DNA from: an uncultured Draconibacterium sp.
Lineage (GTDB): Bacteria; Bacteroidota; Bacteroidia; Bacteroidales; Prolixibacteraceae
Length of the DNA: 64,000 nucleotides
Direction: 5' to 3'
Assembly: GCF_963677565.1 (NCBI RefSeq)
Contig: NZ_OY781981.1
Coordinates: 3,588,001-3,652,000, forward strand
The translations under genes and the position numbers were made by a program. The notes below the pieces were generated by a model. The model was given only the letters and a program-made list of their open reading frames with translations, had not been told where the DNA came from and searched no databases. Below, piece after piece: positions 54,735 through 63,238 of the stretch. Within the stretch, counting starts at the first letter, position 1. The number at the start of each line of letters is the position of its first letter.

Positions 54735-56632
54735 ATGAGAAAATTTAAAATTTCTGATGTATTGATTCTATTCACTTCACTTGTGTTTGTTTTTCTGGTA
54801 GTTGGATGTCAGGAAAAAGAACCTTTAGAATTACCAAATATTTTGTGGTTAACAAGCGAAGATAATAGCCCGTTTTTGGGGTGTTATGGTGATGCTTATG
54901 CAACTACGCCCAACCTCGATAACTTGGCCTCAGAAGGCTTTTTGTATACACACGCTTATGCAAATGCACCCGTTTGTGCTTCTGCCAGAAATACAATTCT
55001 AACGGGTATTTATGCCATTTCGGGAGGTAATCAACACATGCGAAGTTCGTATCCCAAATCGGAAACTATAAAACCATATCCTGAATATTTAAAACAACTG
55101 GGCTATTATTGTACCAATAATTCGAAAACCGATTACAACACGAGTAGTGCCGATCCGGATGCTATTTGGGACGAATGCAGTCGAGAGGCCCATTACAAGA
55201 ACCGAAAGGATAGTCAGCCATTCTTTGCCGTTTTCAATACTACCATTTCTCACGAAAGCAGCATTCATAATTCAATACCCGGCGAAAATCTTCGTCATAA
55301 ACCCGAGGATGTAAAACTGCCGCCATATCATCCTGACACCCCGGAGTTGAGACACGACTGGGCGCAGTACTACGATAAGGTGGAAGATATGGATGCACAG
55401 ATAGGAAAATGGCTGAAAGAATTGGATGAAGCAGGTTAGCCGAGAATACGATTGTGTTCTACTACGGCGATCATGGCGGTGTACTTGCCCGAAGCAAACG
55501 CTATGTTTACGAAAGCGGAACGAGAGTGCCTTTTATCGTTCGAATACCGGAGAAATACAAAGACCTTTTTCCTGCCGAAAAGCCCGGTTCGAAAGTTGAT
55601 CGGCTGATCAGCTTTGTCGATTTGGTTCCAACGTTGTTAAGTATAACAGGAGTGGATATTCCTGATTATTTACAGGGAGATGCTTTTTTGGGAGAACAAA
55701 AAACAAAGGATCCTGAGTATGCCTTTATGTTTCGTGGCCGAATGGATGAAAGATACGATATGTCTCGTGCTGTTCGGGATAAAAAGTACCGATATATTCG
55801 AAATTATATGCCTCACCGGATTTATGGCCAGCATTTGGAATACTTGTGGCGCGCTCCTTCTATTCGGTCGTGGGAACAGGCGTATAAGAATGGTGAGTGT
55901 AACAAGGATCAAAAAAAATTCTGGGAACCCAAACCCAAGGAAGAATTGTACGATACCGAAAATGATCCATGGGAAGTAAATAACCTGGCGAATGACCCGG
56001 AATACAGAGGTGTACTTATAAGAATGCGTGCTGCAAATAAGAACTGGATAACGGGAATATACGATACTGGTTTTATTACGGAAACTGATATGGTTGAGAT
56101 AGCAAGGAATATACCGATGTATGATTACATGCGATCCGGCAAAATTAATCTGGAACTTATTATTGAGGCAGCAGAAGTGGCAACGCAGGGTAATCCGGAA
56201 AACATTTCGGCGTTGCAAAACTACCTAAAAGATAAAGACCGCTCAATTCGTTATTGGGGAGCGCTTGGTTTATTGTTACTGGAAAATGATGCCGAAACCG
56301 CCCTGAATGAACTGAAAACTGCTCTAAACGATGAGTCTGCCAATGTAGTTTCCGTTGCCGCTGAGGCCCTTTATCGCATGGGAGAGAAGGAAGTTGCACG
56401 TGAAGCACTCCTTAGCGTAATAAGTAGAAGCAATGAATTTGGGCGTTGCTATGCATTAAATACAATTGATGTTATTCAGGATTCCAATACTTTGTTAATT
56501 GATGGAGTAATAAATGTGATTAAATCAGTTCCCGATCAAAGCCGAAACCGTTACGATATGAGAGCAGCTCGTGTATTGCTTGATAAATGGGGTGTCGATC
56601 TCGCAGAATACGATATTAATCTGGACTGGTAA
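54735..56632 (+). pseudogene. S1-type sulfatase with HEAT-like C-terminus, broken by one-base frameshift
   Basis: The first frame (54735-55439) gives a lipoprotein N-terminus (lipobox VVGC, Cys 25), ILWLTSEDNSPFLGCYGD and the formylglycine motif CASAR (Cys81, PVCASARNTILTG). It stops right after LKELDEAG. The second frame (to 56632) continues exactly where a sulfatase should: VFYYGDHGG (metal Asp/His) onwards. Adding one T at the GGTTAG around 55436-55438 restores AGLAENTIVFYYGDHGG and a 632-residue protein. The last ~150 residues are HEAT-like helices (IRYWGALGLLLLEND, VVSVAAEALYRMGE). Either a recent inactivation or a sequencing error; all catalytic motifs are otherwise intact. Confidence 0.85.
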
Positions 56633-56644
56633 AATTGAAAGAAA

Positions 56645-58180
56645 ATGAGAAAATACAACAAAAAACTGGCTACTCAAATTGATTTTATTTTGGTTCAAAT
56701 TTTCTTCCTGACATTTCTTTTTATAGCTACTAACAGTTATTGCCAAAACAATGATACTGTTCAGGCGCGTCATAAGGTTACGCTGCCCGAGGCTCACATA
56801 GGAGATTTGGAAATTGATACGAAATTACTGGATAGTTACGATTTACTGCCAGCGAATGTTCGACAGTTTTATTTCGATGCCAGAGCTGTTTTCTCTGAAA
56901 TACCAGATGCTGATTTTAATCAGCCCAAAATACTCGAATCGGCCCAAAAACATGAAATCGTATTAATGGGGCATCCCATGCTGGGTAACCTAAAACCAGA
57001 CGGTGTTACTCTTTGGTTACGACCGGCAACATCAGGTCCGTTCCTGCTCGTGGTAAAAAACAATAACGGAATAAGTGAGAAAGTGATACCGATTAAATCG
57101 GTACAGCCAGGTGTTGCAAAAAAAGTAGTTGTTAATGAATTAGCATCTGATCAAAACTATAGCTACGAGATTTTATCTCAAAAGCAAGTGTTGGCAAAAG
57201 GAACTTTTACTACTGCGCCTAAAAAGGGAAGCCAGGGAGAATTCAGGTTAACTTTTGGGTCGTGTTTTCATAAAATAGGAATTCATAATCCGAACCTAGT
57301 TAACCAGATAATTGCAAGAAACCCGAAAGCCATGATGTTGCTTGGCGATATAGCTGTAGATGACAGGGAGAATAACATTGCAATGCACCGATCCGATTAC
57401 TTGTTACGTGATCTTTCAAAATCATGGCAAGAATTAGCTGCAAACATTCCTCTTTTTACTTCATGGGACGACCACGATTACCTTAATAATGATCTGAGCG
57501 GCATGCCGGATGGAATAACATCTGAAAGCAGGGAAAGATTACGCATGGTGTGGAGACAAAATTGGAACAACCCAGAACCTGATGGTGAAGGAATTTATTT
57601 TAATACTCGTATAGGGCCCGTAGAAATTATTATGTTGGATACCCGATCCTGCAGAACAATCAACAAGCGCGGAGAATATTCTTCTTTCCTTGGGATAAAT
57701 CAGCAAAACTGGTTAAAAAATACCCTCAAAAATTCAACGGCACCATTTAAAATTATTTCAAGTGGCACCATGTGGAGCGATGATGTATCGAATGGTAAAG
57801 ATTCATGGGGATCCTGGGATACCGGTGCAAGGGAAGAAATTTTCTCATTTATCGAACGGTATCAAATTTCCGGGGTGATTTTGCTTAGTGGTGATCGACA
57901 CGGAGCAAGATCGTTTACCATTCCCCGAAAAAACGGACATAGATTTTATGAATTCGAAGTTGCTACTCTGGGAGGAGTTCCCGGGCCGGACGCCATGGCT
58001 CCGAATGCCGAGAACCAATTGTTTGGTTATGATGGTGAAAGGTTTATTGCCTTCGGAGAATTTACGTTTAATACTTCTGGGGAACAGCCGACACTTGTTT
58101 TCAGGTTAATCAATCAATATGGTCAAATTCTGGAAGAGATCCCGTTGTCATATGATATGTTGACACCTCCTGGTATTTAG
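56645..58180 (+). CDS. PhoD-like metallophosphatase
   Basis: A 511-residue exported protein (hydrophobic segment ~17-34). An N-terminal Fn3-like domain (~105-195) precedes the PhoD-type phosphatase: LTFGSCFHK, MMLLGDIAVDD, FTSWDDHDYLNND, LDTRSC and LLSGDRHGA are the metal-binding stations in order. PhoD enzymes hydrolyse phosphodiesters or monoesters outside the cytoplasm. It starts 12 bases after the sulfatase gene, so it belongs to the operon. It might remove phosphate substituents, or the fold may have been adapted to another ester. Confidence 0.83.
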   Translation: MRKYNKKLATQIDFILVQIFFLTFLFIATNSYCQNNDTVQARHKVTLPEAHIGDLEIDTKLLDSYDLLPANVRQFYFDARAVFSEIPDADFNQPKILESAQKHEIVLMGHPMLGNLKPDGVTLWLRPATSGPFLLVVKNNNGISEKVIPIKSVQPGVAKKVVVNELASDQNYSYEILSQKQVLAKGTFTTAPKKGSQGEFRLTFGSCFHKIGIHNPNLVNQIIARNPKAMMLLGDIAVDDRENNIAMHRSDYLLRDLSKSWQELAANIPLFTSWDDHDYLNNDLSGMPDGITSESRERLRMVWRQNWNNPEPDGEGIYFNTRIGPVEIIMLDTRSCRTINKRGEYSSFLGINQQNWLKNTLKNSTAPFKIISSGTMWSDDVSNGKDSWGSWDTGAREEIFSFIERYQISGVILLSGDRHGARSFTIPRKNGHRFYEFEVATLGGVPGPDAMAPNAENQLFGYDGERFIAFGEFTFNTSGEQPTLVFRLINQYGQILEEIPLSYDMLTPPGI

Positions 58181-58271
58181 TATTCTTATTTATTGAACCA
58201 TAATTGCCAGATGACTTGAGTAAAACATATTATACATTTGCACTGCTCTCTATGCATTGGCAGGTTATAAA

Positions 58272-59219
58272 CTATGCTAACACTTTTTTATATTGAGCCG
58301 GTGAAAAACCAGAAACCTCTTTAAAAATTTTTGAAAAATGGTAACGGTTGGCAAACCCGGTTTTATAAGCGACCTGATCGATTGAAAAATTTGAATGATG
58401 TAATAAAATACATGCTTGATTAATCCGTTTTTGGCGAATATACTTCTGCGGAGACACGCCGGTTTCCTTAGAAAATAATTGTATAAATGCATTTGTTGAC
58501 ATTCTTGCTTCTTCTGCAAGAATTGAGTTGCTCAAAGCTTTATCTATATTTCGTTCAATATAAGCCAGACTATTTAGAATTCGTTGATTTTTCGATAAGA
58601 TATTCCAGCTGTCTTCAGGCAGTTCTGCCAGTAAATCCGTAATAAGTGATTGTAAGGCCAGGCTGATATGAAAGCTGAATTTTGTGTTTTCATAATTCAA
58701 ATGGCTCTTAATCATTTGTAGTTTCTCCAATAAATGATCGGTTAAGTCGAAGCAAAAAATACCCGGTTGAAAAGTGTCGTATGGAATACCGATATTAAAA
58801 TGAATAAAGAGGTGCAGTATATATTGATCTAACTTTTCTTTTTCTTCAGAAAAGTTAGTATTTACTCTTCCTCCCTGTAACGAACAACCAGCCTTTGGAA
58901 TTTTATTGTTATATAACCTGGTAGCATAGGAAGTGTTTGGAGATATCATAATTACCTTGTCGGGAGAAAGCTGATATTCTTTTCCGTTATATGTAATTAC
59001 AGCTCCGCTTGAACTGTTGTGGTAAATGCGCCAGTATGGAAAAGACAATTCCTTAAATTCCCACTTTTCAAGCCACCAGTGTCGGCAGCACAACAATTGA
59101 ATCTGATATTTGGGAAAGTATTGCGTAACATCCGATGGATCACCGAAATGTGGAATTATATTTTGTTGCATCATGTTTTTAATATTAGGAATAGATACAA
59201 AATTAATAAAATTAAACAT
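58272..59219 (-). CDS. AraC-family transcriptional regulator of the fucose genes
   Basis: A 315-residue regulator on the minus strand. An N-terminal cupin-like effector domain (~30-120, with GAVITYNGKEYQLSPDKVIM) is joined to a C-terminal double HTH of AraC type: SNSILAEEARMSTNAFIQLF and FSIDQVAYKTGFANRYHFSK with FKEVSGFSPAQYKK. Start could also be the Met-Met at 59174, since the first 15 residues look atypical. It is divergent from fucI with a 77-base gap, so it most likely senses L-fucose or fuculose and controls that operon (inference). It converges with the PhoD gene (91-base gap, no clear terminator). Confidence 0.85.
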   Translation of the reverse strand: MFNFINFVSIPNIKNMMQQNIIPHFGDPSDVTQYFPKYQIQLLCCRHWWLEKWEFKELSFPYWRIYHNSSSGAVITYNGKEYQLSPDKVIMISPNTSYATRLYNNKIPKAGCSLQGGRVNTNFSEEKEKLDQYILHLFIHFNIGIPYDTFQPGIFCFDLTDHLLEKLQMIKSHLNYENTKFSFHISLALQSLITDLLAELPEDSWNILSKNQRILNSLAYIERNIDKALSNSILAEEARMSTNAFIQLFSKETGVSPQKYIRQKRINQACILLHHSNFSIDQVAYKTGFANRYHFSKIFKEVSGFSPAQYKKVLA

Positions 59220-59296
59220 TTTAGGTAACAGTACTTTTATTCACTTTTGCTTATCATTTGAATTAAAAATTAACAAACAATAAAACGTAATCAAAA

Positions 59297-61084
59297 ATGG
59301 CAAACAGATTAATAGGAGATTTACCTAAAGTAGGTATTCGTCCGGTAATTGATGGACGCGAAAATGGTGTTCGCGAATCACTTGAAGTTCAGGTAATGGA
59401 GTTGGCAAAAGCAGCTGCTGCATTTATCGAAAATAACCTTCGTTTTCCAGGTGGCGAAAAGGTAGAATGTGTACTGGCAGATACATGTATTGGAGGTGTT
59501 GCTGAAGCTGCAATGTGTGCCAGTAAATTTAAAAAAGAAGGAGTTGGAGTTTCATTAACGGTAACACCATGCTGGTGCTACGGAACAGAAGTAATGGATA
59601 CAGATCCTCTGCTTCCAAAAGCAGTTTGGGGATTCAATGGTACCGAACGTCCGGGAGCTGTTTATCTGGCTGCTGCTTTAGCCGGATATACACAAAAAGG
59701 TCTTCCAACTTTTGGAATTTACGGACGCGATGTACAGGATGCAGGAGATACAAGCATTCCTGCCGATGTTCAGGAAAAATTATTACGCTTTGTTAAGTCT
59801 GCACTTGCTGTGGCACAAATGAAAGGTAAATCTTACCTCTCGATTGGATATAGCTCAATGGGTATAGCCGGTTCAATGGTTGATTCTAACTTTTTTCAGG
59901 ATTACCTTGGAATTCGCACCGAATTTGTTGAGTCAGTAGAAATTTTGCGTAGAATAGACGAGGGTATCTATGATGAGGAAGAGTATCAGAAAGCTCTGGC
60001 CTGGACCAAGGAAAACTGCAAAGAAGGAGAAGATCTGAATGCACCAGAAGATCAGGCTGATGATGCAAGAAAGCAAGTAGAGTGGGAAACCGTTGTGAAA
60101 ATGACGTTGATTTGCCGCGATATGATGATTGGTAATCAAAAGCTTATCGACAAAGGTTTTAGAGAAGAAGGTTTAGGAAGAAACGCTATCTGTGGTGGTT
60201 TTCAAGGGCAAAGACAATGGACTGATTACAAGCCGAATGCCGATTTTACTGAAGCGATTCTTAATTCATCCTTCGACTGGAATGGAATTCGTGAGGCATT
60301 TGTGTTTGCCACAGAGAATGACAGCTTAAATGCGGTGCCAATGTTATTTGGCCATTTGTTAACCAATACAGCTCAAATTTTCTCTGATGTTAGAACGTAT
60401 TGGAGTCCTGATGCCGTTAAAAGAGTTACCGGAAAAGAGCTGACAGGATTAGCGGAAGGTGGTATAATTCACTTAATTAATTCAGGATCAACTACACTCG
60501 ATGCAACTGCACAACAACGCAATGTCGAAGGCGAACCTGCAATGAAACCTTTCTGGGAAATAACTGAAGAAGAAGCTCAAAAATGTTTGGATAATACAAA
60601 ATGGCCTCAGGCAGAGCGCGGTTATTTCCGCGGAGGTGGTTATTCATCTCAGTTTAAAACCGAGGGCGAAATGCCGGTTACCATGTCGCGTGTGAACCTG
60701 GTGAAAGGTATTGGCCCGGTATTGCAAATTGCGGAGGGCTGGACTGTTGAACTTCCTGATGAGATTCACACTGTACTTGATGTACGTACCAATCCAACAT
60801 GGCCAACTACCTGGTTTGTTCCAAAAACCACAGGGCAGGGAGCGTTTAAAGATGTTTATTCAGTTATGGCCAATTGGGGGGCAAATCATGGAGCAATTAG
60901 CTACGGGCATATTGGTGCCGATTTAATCACTTTAGCTTCCATGTTGCGCATTCCGGTTAGCATGCACAATGTTTCTGAGGACGACATTTTCCGTCCAAGT
61001 TCGTGGGCTTCTTTTGGTGAAGAAAAAGAAGGCGCAGATTACAGAGCGTGCGAAAATTACGGAGCATTATATGGTATAAAATAA
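59297..61084 (+). CDS. fucI: L-fucose isomerase
   Basis: A 595-residue enzyme, close to the usual ~590 for FucI. The N-terminus LPKVGIRPVIDGRENGVRES and later DTCIGGVAEAA, TPCWCYGTEVMD, GFNGTERPGAVYLAA, SYLSIGYSSMGIAGSMVD and NGIREAFVFATENDSLNA-like segments are typical. It converts L-fucose to L-fuculose (and D-arabinose to D-ribulose) in the cytoplasm with a divalent metal. It is first in an operon with fucK, fucU and fucP and lies divergent from an AraC regulator. Confidence 0.93.
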   Translation: MANRLIGDLPKVGIRPVIDGRENGVRESLEVQVMELAKAAAAFIENNLRFPGGEKVECVLADTCIGGVAEAAMCASKFKKEGVGVSLTVTPCWCYGTEVMDTDPLLPKAVWGFNGTERPGAVYLAAALAGYTQKGLPTFGIYGRDVQDAGDTSIPADVQEKLLRFVKSALAVAQMKGKSYLSIGYSSMGIAGSMVDSNFFQDYLGIRTEFVESVEILRRIDEGIYDEEEYQKALAWTKENCKEGEDLNAPEDQADDARKQVEWETVVKMTLICRDMMIGNQKLIDKGFREEGLGRNAICGGFQGQRQWTDYKPNADFTEAILNSSFDWNGIREAFVFATENDSLNAVPMLFGHLLTNTAQIFSDVRTYWSPDAVKRVTGKELTGLAEGGIIHLINSGSTTLDATAQQRNVEGEPAMKPFWEITEEEAQKCLDNTKWPQAERGYFRGGGYSSQFKTEGEMPVTMSRVNLVKGIGPVLQIAEGWTVELPDEIHTVLDVRTNPTWPTTWFVPKTTGQGAFKDVYSVMANWGANHGAISYGHIGADLITLASMLRIPVSMHNVSEDDIFRPSSWASFGEEKEGADYRACENYGALYGIK

Positions 61085-61099
61085 GAATTGAATTTTTAG

Positions 61100-61133
61100 T
61101 GAAAGAGCAAGGAGAAGACTTCTTGCTCTTTCA
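61100..61133 (+). terminator. Perfect 12-bp hairpin between fucI and fucK
   Basis: TGAAAGAGCAAG (61100-61111) is the exact reverse complement of CTTGCTCTTTCA (61122-61133) with a 10-base loop. No T-tract follows. It ends 33 bases before the fucK ATG and may protect the fucI messenger 3' end. Confidence 0.6.
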
Positions 61134-61166
61134 ATGGAACTTTACCTACATTATTGAACTAAAACT

Positions 61167-62645
61167 ATGAGTCAGAAAGATATTGCTATTGTTTTTGATT
61201 GCGGGGCAACCAATGTTCGGGTTATTGCAATGGATAAATGCGGGAAGCAAATTGCTTCACACTCACTTCCCAACGAAACCGATGAAGATCCGCATTATCC
61301 GGGTGGCAGAATTTGGGATTTAGATAAACTTTGGCAAAAACTGGCGTCAGCAGCCAGACATGTTACTTCCGAAATAGATTGCAACCGTATCGCCGGAACT
61401 ACAGTTACTACTTTCGGGGTAGACGGTGCATTTGTTGATGATCAGGGGGAATTACTTTACCCGGTTATTTCGTGGCAGTGCGAGCGTACAAAACCAATAA
61501 TGGCCAATATTGAAAAATATATACCATTATCAGAGTTGTATAAAGCTAGTGGTGTTTTCCCTTATGCCTTTAATACCATAAATAAGATGATCTGGTTTCG
61601 TGAAAACCGGCCTGATGTTCTGGAAAATGCACATCGGTTTCTGTTCATCCCCTCGCTGTTAATTAATAAACTTTCAGGAGCTTTTAAAAACGATGCGACT
61701 ATGATGGGAACGGCGATGATGGCTGATTTGAAATCGCGTAAAATGTCGCCAAAGATTTTGAAAGCCATTGGGGTAGAGAATGAACTGTTTGGTGAAATTG
61801 GCGAGCCTGGAAGTCAGGCCGGAACACTTAGCGAACATGCTGCATCTGAAACAGGTTTGCCTAAAGATACTCCCGTGTTTTTAGCTGGCCACGATACGCA
61901 ATTTGCTATCTATGGATCAGGGGCAAAACTCAATCAACCAGTGCTTAGCTCCGGAACCTGGGAAATTTTAATGGCCCGCAGTAAAACTTTTAAAGCCTCT
62001 GAATTTGCTCTTGAGAAAAAGATAACCACGGAAGCTGATGCTGAAGCGGGAATCTATAATATAGGACAAAACTGGTTGGGATCGGGCGTGCTGGAGTGGT
62101 TTTCACGTCAATTTTATTCAGAATATTGTGGCGATGAGCTGTACCGTAATATGATAGAAAATGCAGAACAGGAACAGCCGGGAGCACGCGGAATTATTGT
62201 TGATCCTGCATTTTATGATGATGGATACGGAAGCGAAGGCGGAATGATTAAAGGATTAACAATTAACACATCGCGAGGACAGATATACCGTGCATTTTTG
62301 GAAGGACTTGCTTATCGGTTACGGGAAGGACTCGAGGCACTTGAAACAGCTGGAAGCTTTAAGGCAGAAAGTATAATTTGCGTGGGAGGAGGTTCTAAAA
62401 ACAAGTTGTGGAATCAGCTAAGAGCCGATGTTTGTAAGGTTCCACTTCAGTTAATCGACCAAAAAGAAACCACTGTGCTCGGGGCTTCAATGTTTGTGTT
62501 TAAAGGAGCTGGGTTCTTTAATTCGCTTGCCGAAGCACGTAATCAAATCGACTACAATCCACAACTTGTGGAGCCCTCAATAAACACTGAGGTTTACGAG
62601 GGATATTATCAAAATTACCTAAAACTTCGCTCAGGCAAAGAATAA
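61167..62645 (+). CDS. fucK: L-fuculokinase (FGGY family)
   Basis: A 492-residue FGGY sugar kinase. AIVFDCGATNVRVIAMD is the first phosphate-binding motif, FGVDGAFVDDQGELLYPVISW the sugar pocket, FLAGHDTQFAIYGSG with the catalytic Asp region, and IICVGGGSKNKLWNQLRADV the C-terminal adenosine motif. The context fucI-fucK-fucU-fucP indicates L-fuculose as substrate, giving L-fuculose-1-phosphate. Rhamnulokinase-like sequence is the only alternative and has no support nearby. The aldolase (fucA) is not in the window. Confidence 0.87.
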   Translation: MSQKDIAIVFDCGATNVRVIAMDKCGKQIASHSLPNETDEDPHYPGGRIWDLDKLWQKLASAARHVTSEIDCNRIAGTTVTTFGVDGAFVDDQGELLYPVISWQCERTKPIMANIEKYIPLSELYKASGVFPYAFNTINKMIWFRENRPDVLENAHRFLFIPSLLINKLSGAFKNDATMMGTAMMADLKSRKMSPKILKAIGVENELFGEIGEPGSQAGTLSEHAASETGLPKDTPVFLAGHDTQFAIYGSGAKLNQPVLSSGTWEILMARSKTFKASEFALEKKITTEADAEAGIYNIGQNWLGSGVLEWFSRQFYSEYCGDELYRNMIENAEQEQPGARGIIVDPAFYDDGYGSEGGMIKGLTINTSRGQIYRAFLEGLAYRLREGLEALETAGSFKAESIICVGGGSKNKLWNQLRADVCKVPLQLIDQKETTVLGASMFVFKGAGFFNSLAEARNQIDYNPQLVEPSINTEVYEGYYQNYLKLRSGKE

Positions 62646-62670
62646 CTTTAATACATCAAACTTTAAACTT

Positions 62671-63104
62671 ATGTTGAAAGGAATATCACCTTTATTGAGC
62701 CCCGAATTGTTAGCAGTGTTGTGTAGAATGGGCACGGCGATGAAATTGTTCTGGCCGATGCACATTTCCCGGCTGAAAGTTTTAACGTGACTGTACTTCG
62801 GGCTGATGGACTTAAAATTCCTGATTTACTAAAGGCTATACTACCGCTTTTTGAATTGGATGAGTATTGCGACAATCCCTTAATAATGATGAGTGCTGTT
62901 GAAGGCGACACGCTCGATCCAAAGGTTGAAGAGAGTTATTTGGAAAGTGCCAGGCAATCAAATATAGAAATAGAACCGGTTTTAAGAATTGACCGATTTG
63001 CTTTTTATGAGCGGACAAAATCGGCCTTTGCGGTAGTTGTAACCGGGGAATTAGCCAAATACGGAAATCTAATATTAAAAAAAGGAGTTACACCAGTTGA
63101 CTAA
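62671..63104 (+). pseudogene. fucU: L-fucose mutarotase gene with one-base frameshift
   Basis: The ATG at 62671 reads MLKGISPLLSPELLAVLCRMG, a textbook FucU start, and then loses frame. Inserting one C in GGGCACGGCG (62730-62739) restores MGHGDEIVLADAHFPAES and joins to the downstream frame VTVLRADGLKIPDLL, VEGDTLDPKVEESY and FAFYERTKSAFAVV, giving a normal 144-residue protein. FucU catalyses anomer exchange of fucose; the lost region includes the catalytic His (MGHGDE). As with the sulfatase at 54735, one base is missing from a short homopolymer, so a sequencing error must be excluded. Confidence 0.88.
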
Positions 63105-63238
63105 TAAAACTTATGAAACGAGCATGATTTTTCTGCATTCTAAATTCAAAAACGAGAATGAATGAAACTTGTGTGAGTGCCTGAATTTCTTCTCTTTCAA
63201 CAGGAAGATTAATATTCAGAAATCAAAATTTTAAACTT

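Noticed and set aside
54735..56632. Programmed -1 frameshift in the sulfatase
   Set aside because: No slippery heptamer or downstream pseudoknot is seen at the joint, and sulfatases are not known to use recoding; a simple lost T explains it.
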